This document shows positions 55,863 through 64,000 of a stretch of DNA of 64,000 nt, piece by piece. The first letter of the stretch is position 1, and each line of letters begins with the position of its first letter. Below the pieces are notes generated by a model. That model was not told the DNA's origin, did not search any database, and worked only from the letters and a program-made list of their open reading frames with translations. The translations under genes and the position numbers were made by a program. The DNA lies in contig NZ_RJAD01000002.1 of NCBI RefSeq assembly GCF_003999995.1, positions 310,001 to 374,000 of the forward strand, read 5' to 3'. Source of the DNA: Microbacterium sulfonylureivorans (GTDB taxonomy: Bacteria > Actinomycetota > Actinomycetes > Actinomycetales > Microbacteriaceae).

Positions 55863-57005
55863 ATGCCCGAAATCGCAGCGCACGTCGCCGGGATGCCGGG
55901 ATCCGGCGTCCGTCACATCCTCGAGAAGGCGCTCCTCCGGCCGGGCACGATCATCCTGGCGGTGGGGGAGCCCGGCGAGCTGGTCGGGCCGGCGGTCCGC
56001 GACGTCGCTGCCGGCGCCTGGCGCGACGGCGACATCCGCTACACGCCGAACGGCGGGATCCCCGCCCTTCGGGACGCGATCGTCCGCAAGCTCGCCCGCG
56101 ACAACGATGTCCACGTCGATGTCGAACAGGTGTGGGTCACGGTCGGAGCGACCCAGGCACTGCACATGGCGATGTCGCTGGCGCTCGCCCGCGGCGACGA
56201 GGTGCTGGTGCCCGACCCCGGATACACCACCTTCACGATGAACGCGCACCTGCTGCAGGCGACTCCGGTGCCCTATCCGCTCCGCCCCGAGCGGGCGTTC
56301 CAGCCCGCCCTCGAGGAGATCGAGGCACTGGTGACCCCGCGCACGCGGGCCATCATCGTCAACACCCCGTCGAACCCGCTGGGCTCGACCTTCGACCTCG
56401 ACACGCTCGAGGCGCTCCTCGCCCTCGCGCGACGGCACGACCTCTGGGTGATCAGCGACGAGGTCTACGAGCGGTTCACCTGGGGCGGGCGGCACGTGAG
56501 CCTGCAGTCGCTCGACGCCGACGGCCGTGTGCTGTCGGTCTTCTCGATGTCGAAGACCCACGCCATGACGGGAGCCCGAGTGGGATGGCTCGTGACGCCA
56601 CCCGGATGGAGACCGACGATGCTGCGCGTGCAGGAGTCGATCGTGAGCTGCGTCGACGCGCCGTCACAGCGCGCGGCGGCTGCGGCGCTCGACGGCGATC
56701 AGCGAGACGTCGAGCGAGCGGCCGTCCACTACCGCGACAGCCTCTCGGCGGCCATGGCGGCGCTCGACGGACGTGGCATCCGCTACCTCCCGCCCACCGG
56801 CGCGTTCTACCTCTGGATCGACGTGTCGCACGCGTCGGGCGGCGATGTCGCGGCGTGGTGCGAGCGGTTCCTCGACGAGGCCGGTGTCGCGGTCGCACCC
56901 GGCACGGCGTTCGGAGCGTCGGGCGAAGGATGGGTCCGCGTGTGCGTCGCGAGCGACCGGGCCGAGCTGCTCGAGGGGCTGCGGCGGCTCCCTGCGCCTG
57001 CCTGA
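55863..57005 (+). CDS. Class I/II aminotransferase
   Basis: 380 aa, PLP enzyme. RYTPNGGIPALRDAI, the cofactor-binding NTPSNPLGS, SDEVYERF, Schiff-base Lys in FSMSKTHAMTGARVGW, and the C-terminal FGASGEGWVRVCVAS Arg. Aspartate-aminotransferase-like; substrate not clear. The ATG at 55863 is chosen from the -10 spacing; an in-frame ATG at 55854 lies inside the -10 box. Confidence 0.88.
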   Translation: MPEIAAHVAGMPGSGVRHILEKALLRPGTIILAVGEPGELVGPAVRDVAAGAWRDGDIRYTPNGGIPALRDAIVRKLARDNDVHVDVEQVWVTVGATQALHMAMSLALARGDEVLVPDPGYTTFTMNAHLLQATPVPYPLRPERAFQPALEEIEALVTPRTRAIIVNTPSNPLGSTFDLDTLEALLALARRHDLWVISDEVYERFTWGGRHVSLQSLDADGRVLSVFSMSKTHAMTGARVGWLVTPPGWRPTMLRVQESIVSCVDAPSQRAAAAALDGDQRDVERAAVHYRDSLSAAMAALDGRGIRYLPPTGAFYLWIDVSHASGGDVAAWCERFLDEAGVAVAPGTAFGASGEGWVRVCVASDRAELLEGLRRLPAPA

Positions 57006-57040
57006 CAGCACCTGCGCAGGGTGGGGGCCCGCCTCACCCG

Positions 57041-57055
57041 TAGAATCGTCGGGAT
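57041..57055 (+). promoter_or_regulatory. lepA promoter, near-leaderless
   Basis: TAGAAT (57041-57046) 9 nt before the ATG, so the leader would be 0-3 nt. Context TAGAATCGTCGG is shared with the valS promoter. Confidence 0.6.
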
Positions 57056-58909
57056 ATGTCACCGCGCGCCCTGAAGCCTCTCGAGCCGTCTGCGACCCCT
57101 CCCGAGCTGATCCGCAACTTCTGCATCATCGCCCACATCGACCATGGCAAGTCCACGCTGGCCGATCGGATGCTGCAGATCACCGGTGTGGTCTCCGACC
57201 GCGACATGCGGGCGCAGTACCTCGATCGCATGGACATCGAGCGCGAGCGCGGCATCACGATCAAGTCGCAGGCCGTCCGCATGCCCTGGCAGACGGCCGA
57301 GGGCACCTTCGCGCTCAACATGATCGACACCCCCGGACACGTCGACTTCACGTACGAGGTGAGCCGGTCGCTCGCCGCCTGCGAGGGTGCGATCCTGCTG
57401 GTGGACGCCGCGCAGGGCATCGAGGCGCAGACCCTCGCCAACCTCTATCTGGCACTGGAGAACGATCTGCAGATCATCCCGGTCCTGAACAAGATCGACC
57501 TGCCCGCGGCCGACCCGGAGAAGTACGCCAAGGAGCTCGCGAGCCTCATCGGCGGCCGTCCTGAGGACGTGCTGCGCGTCAGCGGCAAGACCGGCATGGG
57601 CGTCGAGGACCTCCTCGACCACGTCGTCGCGCAGATCCCGGCCCCGAAGGGCGATCCCGACGCACCGTCGCGCGCGATGATCTTCGACTCGGTCTACGAC
57701 TCCTACCGCGGCGTCATCACCTACGTCCGCATGGTCGACGGCACGCTGAACCCCCGTGAGCGCATCCAGATGATGTCGACGCGCGCGATCCACGAGCTCC
57801 TCGAGATCGGCGTCTCGTCGCCCGAGCCCACCCCCACGCGCGGGCTCGGCGTCGGCGAGGTCGGCTACTTGATCACCGGCGTGAAGGATGTGCGCCAGTC
57901 CAAGGTCGGCGACACCGTCACGAACGCGGCCAAGCCGTCGAAGGACGCGCTCCCCGGTTACACCGACCCGAAGCCGATGGTCTTCTCCGGTCTCTACCCG
58001 ATCGACGGCAGCGACTACCCGGTGCTCCGCGAGGCGCTCGACAAGCTGAAGCTGTCGGATGCTTCGCTCAACTACGAGCCCGAGACCTCGGTCGCGCTCG
58101 GCTTCGGCTTCCGCTGCGGCTTCCTCGGCCTCCTTCATCTCGAGATCGTCACCGAGCGTCTCGAGCGAGAGTTCGGCCTCGACCTCATCTCCACCGCGCC
58201 GTCGGTGACGTACGAGGTCGTGACCGACGACAAGAAGTCGTTCACGGTGACCAACCCCAGCGAGTTCCCGTCGGGCACCAAGATCGCCAGCGTGACCGAG
58301 CCGATGGTCAAGGCCGCGATCCTCGCGCCGAAGGACTACGTCGGCACGATCATGGAGCTCTGCCAGTCGCGTCGCGGCACCTTGCTCGGCATGGAGTACC
58401 TCGGCGAGGACCGCGTCGAGATCCGCTACAGCATGCCGCTCGGCGAGATCGTGTTCGACTTCTTCGACCACCTGAAGTCCAAGACCGCGGGCTACGCCTC
58501 GCTCGACTACGAGCCCAGCGGCGACCAGGAGGCCGACCTCGTCAAGGTCGACATCCTGCTGCAGGGCGAGCCGGTCGATGCGTTCAGCGCGATCGTGCAC
58601 CGCGACAAGGCCTACGCGTACGGCGTGCTCATGACGGAGCGCCTCAAGAAGCTCATCCCGCGCCAGCAGTTCGAGGTGCCGATCCAGGCCGCCATCGGTG
58701 CGCGCATCATCGCGCGCGAGTCCATCCGGGCGATGCGCAAGGACGTCCTCGCCAAGTGCTACGGCGGCGACATCAGCCGCAAGCGAAAGCTCCTCGAGAA
58801 GCAGAAGGAGGGAAAGAAGCGCATGAAGATGGTCGGTCGCGTGGAGGTCCCCCAGGAGGCGTTCATCGCCGCGCTCTCGGGAGACACCGAGAAAAAGGAC
58901 GCCAAGTAG
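57056..58909 (+). CDS. lepA: Elongation factor 4 (LepA)
   Basis: 617-aa ribosome-bound translational GTPase that can back-translocate stalled ribosomes. [10 protein letters not shown] (G1), [16 protein letters not shown] (G3), NKIDL (G4), and the C-terminal domain ending [23 protein letters not shown] stop forms part of the next -10 box. Confidence 0.97.
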   Translation: MSPRALKPLEPSATPPELIRNFCIIAHIDHGKSTLADRMLQITGVVSDRDMRAQYLDRMDIERERGITIKSQAVRMPWQTAEGTFALNMIDTPGHVDFTYEVSRSLAACEGAILLVDAAQGIEAQTLANLYLALENDLQIIPVLNKIDLPAADPEKYAKELASLIGGRPEDVLRVSGKTGMGVEDLLDHVVAQIPAPKGDPDAPSRAMIFDSVYDSYRGVITYVRMVDGTLNPRERIQMMSTRAIHELLEIGVSSPEPTPTRGLGVGEVGYLITGVKDVRQSKVGDTVTNAAKPSKDALPGYTDPKPMVFSGLYPIDGSDYPVLREALDKLKLSDASLNYEPETSVALGFGFRCGFLGLLHLEIVTERLEREFGLDLISTAPSVTYEVVTDDKKSFTVTNPSEFPSGTKIASVTEPMVKAAILAPKDYVGTIMELCQSRRGTLLGMEYLGEDRVEIRYSMPLGEIVFDFFDHLKSKTAGYASLDYEPSGDQEADLVKVDILLQGEPVDAFSAIVHRDKAYAYGVLMTERLKKLIPRQQFEVPIQAAIGARIIARESIRAMRKDVLAKCYGGDISRKRKLLEKQKEGKKRMKMVGRVEVPQEAFIAALSGDTEKKDAK

Positions 58910-58918
58910 GCTGGTCGT
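58907..58918 (+). promoter_or_regulatory. Leaderless promoter of the DUF1990 gene, overlapping the lepA stop
   Basis: TAGGCT (58907-58912): its TAG is the lepA stop codon. 6 nt, then ATG at 58919. Confidence 0.65.
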
Positions 58919-59569
58919 ATGCGTCGAGGGAACTTCCGGGACGACACGGTCGACTACGCCGCGGTCGGGGCCACCCAGGCGCCCGACCTCATGCACTATC
59001 CGCCGGAGCGGAGCATCCCGGCCGAGGAGTCGTGGCGCATCGGCAGCGGAGAGGCGCGATTCCAGGCAGCGAGCGAGGCGCTGCTCTCGTGGACGGCGCA
59101 GCGCGGTGCCGGCCTCACGGTGAAGGACGTCCGCCCGGCCGCAGGGCCGATGTACTCCGGCGTGAGCTTCGACGCCGAGGGCAACCCTGTCGCGCCGAGC
59201 CGTTCCGAGTCCGACCTCCGTTACGACGCCGACGGCACGCCGTATGTCGGCGCGGGCACCACGATCCGCGTCGACGGGCGGGTGCGGGCACTTCGGGCGG
59301 ATGCCGAGCTCCGGGTGATCTTCGCGGTCGAGGAGCCGCGGCGCGTCGGCTTCGCGCTGGGCACCGTCGGCGACTCGGTCGTCAGCGGCGAGGAGTCGTT
59401 CATGCTCGAGTGGTACGACAACGACGAGGTGTGGTTCACGGTGCGCGCGTTCGATGCGCCGTCGGCGCTCGTCTACAAGATGCTCCCCGGGCTCATCCGC
59501 CGGCGCCGTCGCGAGCTGTTCACGCGCTACCTGCGGGCGATCTCGCCCCTCTACGCGACGCCTGCGTGA
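58919..59569 (+). CDS. DUF1990 family protein
   Basis: 216 aa. SWRIGSGEARFQAASEALLSWTAQRGAGLTV, GAGTTIRVDG and FALGTVGDSVVSGEESFMLEWYDNDEVWFTVRAFDAPS match DUF1990, a widespread actinobacterial and plant family of unknown function. Compact, no membrane segment. 7 nt before hemW. Confidence 0.86.
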   Translation: MRRGNFRDDTVDYAAVGATQAPDLMHYPPERSIPAEESWRIGSGEARFQAASEALLSWTAQRGAGLTVKDVRPAAGPMYSGVSFDAEGNPVAPSRSESDLRYDADGTPYVGAGTTIRVDGRVRALRADAELRVIFAVEEPRRVGFALGTVGDSVVSGEESFMLEWYDNDEVWFTVRAFDAPSALVYKMLPGLIRRRRRELFTRYLRAISPLYATPA

Positions 59570-59576
59570 GCCGCTG

Positions 59577-60794
59577 ATGGGCGCCGCCCTACCTCTCGGC
59601 GATCCGGTTCCCGCCGACGGCTCGTTCCCGCCGGGGACCGAGATCGACCCCGACACGGCGTTCGGGGTGTACCTCCACGTGCCGTTCTGCCGCGTGCGGT
59701 GCGGATACTGCGACTTCAACACCTACACGTCCGACGAACTGCGCGGCGCGCGTCAGGACCAGTACGCCGACACGCTCCTCCGAGAGATCGCGCTCGCCCG
59801 CGGGATCCTGGCCGACATGGGGCCGCTGCGTCCCGCATCGACGGTGTTCTTCGGCGGTGGCACGCCGACCCTGCTGCCGCCGGGCGACCTCGCGCGCATG
59901 CTCGGCGGCGTCCGCGAGGCGTTCGGCATCGTGGACGGCGCCGAGGTGACCGTCGAGGCCAACCCCGACACCGTGACGGACGCCGTCGTGGCCGAGCTCG
60001 CGGCATCCGGGGTCACGCGACTGTCCATCGGCATGCAGTCGGCCGTCCCGCACGTCCTGGCCGCCCTCGACCGCACCCACGACCCGGCGAACGTGCGGAC
60101 GGCCGTCGCCGCCGCTCGCGGCGCCGGACTCGATGTGAGCGTCGACCTCATCTACGGCGCACCGGGGGAGTCGCTCGACGATTGGCGCGCTTCGGTCGAG
60201 ACGGCCATCGACCTCGCACCCGACCACGTCTCGGCATACGCCCTCATCATCGAGGACGGCACGAAGCTCGCGCGCCAGATACGCCGCGGCGAGGTACCCG
60301 CGCCCGACGACGACCTGCAGGCTGACATGTATGAGCTTGCCGACGATCGTCTGACGGCGGCCGGCTTCGAGTGGTACGAGGTATCGAACTGGGCGCGCAG
60401 CGCGGGCCAGCGGTCGCGACACAACCTCGCGTACTGGCTGGGAACGGACTGGTGGGGCTTCGGCCCCGGCGCTCACAGCCACATCGGCGGAGTGCGGTTC
60501 TGGAACGTGAAGCACCCCGCGGCCTATGCCCAGCGCCTGACGGCGGGGGAGTCCCCGGGAGCGGGACGCGAGGTCCCCGACGCCGAGGCCCGCACCCTCG
60601 AGAACGTCCTGCTGCGCACAAGGATCCGCGAGGGTCTGCCGGTGTCGGAGCTTCTCGGCGAAGGGCGCCACGCCGTCGCGGCGCTGATCGCGGACGGGCT
60701 CGTCGACGGTCCGTCGGCGCTGCACGGCACCATCGTGCTCACTCGCCGCGGCCGGCTCCTCGCCGATGCCGTCGTCCGCGCACTCACCGAGTAG
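59577..60794 (+). CDS. hemW: Radical SAM heme chaperone HemW
   Basis: 405 aa. Radical SAM cluster site CRVRCGYCDF (Cx3Cx2C) and FFGGGTPTLL, then the HemW C-terminal domain (FGPGAHSHIGGVRFWNVKHPAAY). HemW carries heme to respiratory enzymes and is often confused with coproporphyrinogen oxidase HemN; lack of the fourth CxxC-type cysteine favours HemW. In the usual hemW-hrcA-dnaJ order. Confidence 0.92.
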   Translation: MGAALPLGDPVPADGSFPPGTEIDPDTAFGVYLHVPFCRVRCGYCDFNTYTSDELRGARQDQYADTLLREIALARGILADMGPLRPASTVFFGGGTPTLLPPGDLARMLGGVREAFGIVDGAEVTVEANPDTVTDAVVAELAASGVTRLSIGMQSAVPHVLAALDRTHDPANVRTAVAAARGAGLDVSVDLIYGAPGESLDDWRASVETAIDLAPDHVSAYALIIEDGTKLARQIRRGEVPAPDDDLQADMYELADDRLTAAGFEWYEVSNWARSAGQRSRHNLAYWLGTDWWGFGPGAHSHIGGVRFWNVKHPAAYAQRLTAGESPGAGREVPDAEARTLENVLLRTRIREGLPVSELLGEGRHAVAALIADGLVDGPSALHGTIVLTRRGRLLADAVVRALTE

Positions 60795-60805
60795 GGTGCG
60801 CCGCG

Positions 60806-60821
60806 GCACGGCATGCCGTGC
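60806..60821 (+). terminator. Weak palindrome after hemW
   Basis: GCACGGCATGCCGTGC, 6-bp stem with a 4-nt loop at best. May help end hemW transcription before the hrcA promoter. Confidence 0.35.
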
Positions 60822-60847
60822 TCCCCGCCTCGGTCCGGGGCATCCGG

Positions 60848-60879
60848 TAGAATTGGCACTCCAGTCATGCGAGTGCCAG
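60848..60879 (+). promoter_or_regulatory. hrcA promoter with CIRCE operator
   Basis: -10 TAGAAT at 60848-60853, then the CIRCE-type inverted repeat TTGGCACTC, 9 nt, GAGTGCCAG (60853-60879), so HrcA bound here would cover the start of transcription. Consensus CIRCE is TTAGCACTC-N9-GAGTGCTAA; both arms carry the symmetric A-to-G/T-to-C change. Confidence 0.93.
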
Positions 60880-60899
60880 CAGCGGCGTGAGGAGGCGGG

Positions 60900-61940
60900 A
60901 TGGTCAGCGAGCGTGGGCTCCAGGTGCTGCGCGCGATCGTCGAGGACTACGTCGACACGCGCGAGCCCGTCGGCAGCAAGGCGATCGTCGAACGGCACGC
61001 GTTCGGCGTGTCCGCGGCGACCATCCGCAACGACATGGCCCTCCTCGAAGACGAAGAGCTCATCGCGGCCCCGCACACGTCGTCCGGGCGCGTGCCCACC
61101 GACAAGGGATACCGCGTCTTCGTCGACCATCTGGCCGACGTCCGGCCGCTCAGCACTGCTCAGCGCGCCGCAATCTCCTCGTTCCTCGAGGGGCCTGGCG
61201 ACCTCGACGACGCGCTCGTGCGTACGGTGCGCGCGCTCACCCAGCTCACCGGCCAAGTGGCGATCGTGCAGTACCCCTCGTTCGCGCGTGCCAACGTCAC
61301 GCACGTCGAGCTGGTGCAGCTCGGCGGCGGACGGATGCTCGTGATCGTCGTCACCGACACCGGGCGCGTCTCGCAGCGCATGGCGTTCGTCCGTGACGAG
61401 TTCGACGAGTCCGACCTCGCCCGCATCCGCGCCGAGCTCGGCACGCTGCTGGTCGGGCGCTCGGTGCGCGACGGGCTGACGCGCATCGGCGAACGGCTCG
61501 ACAACGCCGCCATCATGACGGCGCCGCACCAGGCGGCGACGGCCGAGATCGTGCGCGTCGTCGCCGAGGAGCTCGACGAGTTCCGCCAGGACCGATTGGT
61601 GATGGCCGGCACGGCCACGCTCGCCCGCCGCGAGGCTGACTTCCGCGGAAGCATCTACCCTCTCCTCGAAGCGATCGAGGAGCAGGTCACGATCCTCCGG
61701 CTCATGGGCGAGATGGTCGCCGACGAGCAGGGTCTCGCCGCCAGCATCGGCCGCGAGAACGAGCAGTTCGGCCTGGCCGAGGCATCCGTCGTCGCCAGCG
61801 ACTACGACGCGACCGGCTCGCGCGCACGCGTGGGCGTGATGGGTCCGACCCGCATGGACTACCCCACGAACCTCGCGGCGGTCCGAGCCGTCGCGCGCTA
61901 CCTCACGCGGATGCTCGAGGAAGACGAGAGCAGCCGCTGA
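60900..61940 (+). CDS. hrcA: Heat-inducible transcription repressor HrcA
   Basis: 346 aa. Winged helix at 1-75 ([47 protein letters not shown]) and the long dimer/inducer domain. Represses chaperone operons through CIRCE sites; its own upstream CIRCE shows autoregulation. GGAGG precedes the ATG. 55 nt before dnaJ. Confidence 0.96.
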   Translation: MVSERGLQVLRAIVEDYVDTREPVGSKAIVERHAFGVSAATIRNDMALLEDEELIAAPHTSSGRVPTDKGYRVFVDHLADVRPLSTAQRAAISSFLEGPGDLDDALVRTVRALTQLTGQVAIVQYPSFARANVTHVELVQLGGGRMLVIVVTDTGRVSQRMAFVRDEFDESDLARIRAELGTLLVGRSVRDGLTRIGERLDNAAIMTAPHQAATAEIVRVVAEELDEFRQDRLVMAGTATLARREADFRGSIYPLLEAIEEQVTILRLMGEMVADEQGLAASIGRENEQFGLAEASVVASDYDATGSRARVGVMGPTRMDYPTNLAAVRAVARYLTRMLEEDESSR

Positions 61941-61995
61941 CGCGGACGCGCAACACACACGATCCCCGTGGCTTCCCGCGGGCAGGAAGGCGAAT

Positions 61996-63111
61996 GTGGC
62001 TGACCACTACGAGGTCCTCGGCGTCTCGAGAGACGCGTCCCTCGACGAGATCAAGAAGGCGTACCGACGCCTGGCCCGGGAGCTTCACCCCGACGTGAAT
62101 CCCGGCGAAGAGGCATCCGAGCGGTTCAAGCTCGTGACCCATGCCTACGACGTCCTCAGCGACGCCGAGCAGCGCGCCCGCTACGACATGGGCGGCGGCG
62201 ACAGCGCGTTCGGCGGCGCCGGAGGCTTCTCCGGGTTCAACGACATCTTCGAGACGTTCTTCGGAGCGGCGGGAGGCGGCGGGCAGCGCGGGGGTCGCCC
62301 GCGATCGCGGCGCGAGCGCGGCCAGGACGCTCTCGTCCGGGTGACGCTCGAACTCGGCGACGTCGTCTTCGGCGTGCACCGCGACATCGAGGTCGACACG
62401 GCCGTGCTGTGCGAGACCTGCCAGGGATCGTGCTGCCAGCCGGGAACGACGCCCGTCACGTGCGACATCTGCCACGGCACCGGACACGTGCAGCGCCAGG
62501 TGCGCAGCCTCCTCGGCAATGTGCTCACCAACCAGCCCTGCAACATCTGCCAGGGCTACGGCACCACGATCCCTTACCCGTGCGCGACCTGCCAGGGCCA
62601 GGGGCGTGTACGCGCCCGTCGGACCGTGTCGCTCGACATCCCGGCCGGCGTCGAGACCGGCCTGCGGCTGCAGCTTCCGGGCTCGGGCGAGGTCGGTCCC
62701 GCCGGCGGCCCGAACGGCGATCTGTACATCGAGGTGACCGTCACGCCGCATGAGGTGTTCAGCCGCGACGGCGACGACCTCCTCGCAACGCTCGAAGTGT
62801 CGATGCCCGACGCGATCCTCGGCACGACGACGACGATCCAGTCGCTCGACGGTCCCGTCGACCTCGAGATCCGGCCGGGCGTGCAGGCCGGTGACGTGCT
62901 CACGATCAAGGCCCGCGGCATCACCCCGCTGCGCGGCTCGCAGCGCGGAGACCTCCGTGTCGGCGTGCATGTGGTCACCCCGACGCGTCTCGACGCGAAG
63001 GAGCGCGCGCTCATCGAGGACTTCGCGAAGCGCACCAAGGCCCCCGCGCCGCGTCTGGCCGAGTTCCACCAGGGGCTCTTCGCAAAGCTGCGCGACCGCT
63101 TCCGGGGCTGA
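61996..63111 (+). CDS. dnaJ: Chaperone DnaJ (hrcA-linked copy)
   Basis: 371 aa. J domain with HPDVNP (HPD), Gly/Phe region, and a zinc domain with four cysteine pairs, the first reading [18 protein letters not shown]: the second Gly of CxxCxGxG is replaced by Cys, giving two extra cysteines. C-terminal substrate domains follow. GTG start with AGGAAGG 6 nt away. Stimulates DnaK ATPase; in Actinobacteria this is usually the second DnaJ. Confidence 0.95.
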   Translation: MADHYEVLGVSRDASLDEIKKAYRRLARELHPDVNPGEEASERFKLVTHAYDVLSDAEQRARYDMGGGDSAFGGAGGFSGFNDIFETFFGAAGGGGQRGGRPRSRRERGQDALVRVTLELGDVVFGVHRDIEVDTAVLCETCQGSCCQPGTTPVTCDICHGTGHVQRQVRSLLGNVLTNQPCNICQGYGTTIPYPCATCQGQGRVRARRTVSLDIPAGVETGLRLQLPGSGEVGPAGGPNGDLYIEVTVTPHEVFSRDGDDLLATLEVSMPDAILGTTTTIQSLDGPVDLEIRPGVQAGDVLTIKARGITPLRGSQRGDLRVGVHVVTPTRLDAKERALIEDFAKRTKAPAPRLAEFHQGLFAKLRDRFRG

Positions 63112-63114
63112 TCC

Positions 63115-63849
63115 GTGGCGCTGCACTTCGTCCTGGACGAGCCGACGACCGCCGGTCCCGGCGACATGGTCGTGCTCACCGGGTCCGAGGCGCACCACGC
63201 CGCGGCCGTGCGGCGCGTCCGTGTGGGCGAAGAGGTCACCGTCGGCGACGGCCGTGGAGCGTGGCTCACCGGGACGTGCGAGTCGGTCGCGCCGCGCGAG
63301 GTCGTCATCCGCGTGGGTTCGCGGACGGATTCCGCGCCCCCGCGCCCGCGCGTGGTGCTGGTCCAGGCGCTCGCCAAGGGCGACCGCGACGAGCTCGCCG
63401 TCCAGGCGGCCACGGAGCTCGGCATCGACGAGATCGTGCCCTGGCAGGCGACGCGCAGCGTCTCGCGCTGGGACGCGGCCAAGGCGGACAAGGGCCGTGC
63501 CCGCTGGGCGACGATCGTGCGAGAGGCGGCGAAGCAGGCGCACCGCGCCTGGATCCCCGAGGTCTCGCCGCTGACGACGACGAAGCAGCTCGTGGCGCGG
63601 GCCGCGGCATCCCGCACCCTCGTGCTCGAGCCGACGGGCGCGCTGCGGCTCACCGGCACCGCACTGGCGGGAGAGGACCGCGACGTCATGCTTGTGGTCG
63701 GCCCCGAGGGGGGCATCGCCGCCGACGAGCTCGACGCGCTCGAGCAGGCCGGCGCCGAGCTGGTGCGGCTCGGCGACAGCGTGCTGCGAACCTCGACCGC
63801 AGGCCCCGCGGCCCTCGCCGTGGTCAGTGCCGCGCTCGGGCGCTGGTGA
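63115..63849 (+). CDS. rsmE: 16S rRNA (uracil-1498-N3)-methyltransferase
   Basis: 244 aa, SPOUT fold. PUA-like N-terminus (GSEAHHAAAVRRVRVGEEV), ALAKGDRDELAVQAATELGIDEIVPW and the SAM-knot motif VVGPEGGIAADEL...RLGDSVLRTSTAGPAAL. Methylates U1498 of 16S rRNA. GTG start 3 nt after dnaJ, the usual neighbour. Confidence 0.95.
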   Translation: MALHFVLDEPTTAGPGDMVVLTGSEAHHAAAVRRVRVGEEVTVGDGRGAWLTGTCESVAPREVVIRVGSRTDSAPPRPRVVLVQALAKGDRDELAVQAATELGIDEIVPWQATRSVSRWDAAKADKGRARWATIVREAAKQAHRAWIPEVSPLTTTKQLVARAAASRTLVLEPTGALRLTGTALAGEDRDVMLVVGPEGGIAADELDALEQAGAELVRLGDSVLRTSTAGPAALAVVSAALGRW

Positions 63850-63895
63850 GCGTCGTCCGACGGATCGCGTCCCGCCCCGCGCCGACCCCCGTCGG

Positions 63896-63907
63896 TAGAC
63901 TCGACGT
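63896..63907 (+). promoter_or_regulatory. Leaderless promoter of the HIT gene
   Basis: TAGACT (63896-63901), 6 nt, then ATG at 63908. Confidence 0.6.
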
Positions 63908-64000
63908 ATGAGCGAGCCATCGATCTTCACGCGGATCCACAACGGAGAGATCCCCTCGGAGATCATCGCCGAGACCGAGAACGTGTTCGCCATCCGCGAC
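63908..64000 (+). CDS. HIT family protein, 3' end cut off by the window
   Basis: First 31 codons only: SIFTRIHNGEIPSEIIAETENVFAIRD, the standard N-terminus of HinT-type histidine-triad nucleotide hydrolases (usual start xIFxKIxxGEIPxxxxxE). The catalytic HxHxH is beyond the window. Such genes often follow rsmE and precede phoH in Actinobacteria. Confidence 0.85.
   Translation, partial: MSEPSIFTRIHNGEIPSEIIAETENVFAIRD

Overview
This is a 64 kb stretch of a high-GC (roughly 70 %) actinobacterial chromosome. Gene order, an ileS T-box leader, paired clpP genes, SD-poor leaderless genes and an RNase E/G with a long disordered N-terminus all fit the family Microbacteriaceae. A Microbacterium-like genome is my best guess; this is inference, since there is no rRNA to confirm it. 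The window is almost entirely core chromosome. I see no prophage, insertion sequence, transposase, CRISPR array or obvious island. Genes are packed tightly, with many 1-4 nt stop/start overlaps.

Layout. 1-4.7 kb: protein quality control (tig 3' end, a TPR protein, clpP1, clpP2, clpX). 4.7-11 kb: accessory block with two alpha/beta hydrolases, an M3 oligopeptidase, and an ArsR regulator / 69-aa protein / MFS exporter cassette with a striking TTTGCAAA operator array. 11-14.5 kb: valS (minus strand) with a small coupled gene, then a pentapeptide-repeat-like protein. 14.7-19.7 kb: a complete peptide-type ABC importer (SBP, two permeases, one fused double ATPase). 19.7-25.4 kb: T-box-controlled ileS, folC, a DUF4233 membrane protein and ndk. 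25.5-30 kb: VKOR-family protein, rne, a DUF4031 protein, rplU-rpmA. 30-36.2 kb: obg, proB, proA, a small membrane protein, nadD, an unknown C-terminally anchored protein, rsfS and tRNA-Ala(GGC). 36.3-47.9 kb: mixed metabolism and repair (VOC protein, PQQ-type sugar dehydrogenase, metallopeptidase-aidB pair, EEP phosphatase, GH3 hydrolase, putative glycosylase, SRAP peptidase, App1, DedA, pabB). 47.9-64 kb: leuS, comEA-comEC, holA, rpsT, an alpha/beta hydrolase, an aminotransferase, lepA, a DUF1990 protein, hemW, CIRCE-hrcA-dnaJ-rsmE and the start of a HIT gene.

Three DNA-level patterns stand out. (1) About eighteen first genes of transcription units have a TANNNT -10 hexamer ending exactly 6 or 7 nt before the start codon and no Shine-Dalgarno, so they are probably leaderless. 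In three places the upstream gene's TAG stop codon is itself the first half of the next -10 box. (2) The heptamer GGCATCC / GGATGCC occurs about 70 times by my eye count, against about 15 expected from base composition. It forces otherwise avoided codons (GCA, GAT), and inverted pairs of it build at least two terminators. That pattern resembles DNA-uptake or Chi-type signal sequences, and comEA-comEC lie in the same window. (3) The leader of rne contains two 11-nt direct repeats that can both pair with one downstream element next to the ribosome binding site, which suggests a switch-like RNA.
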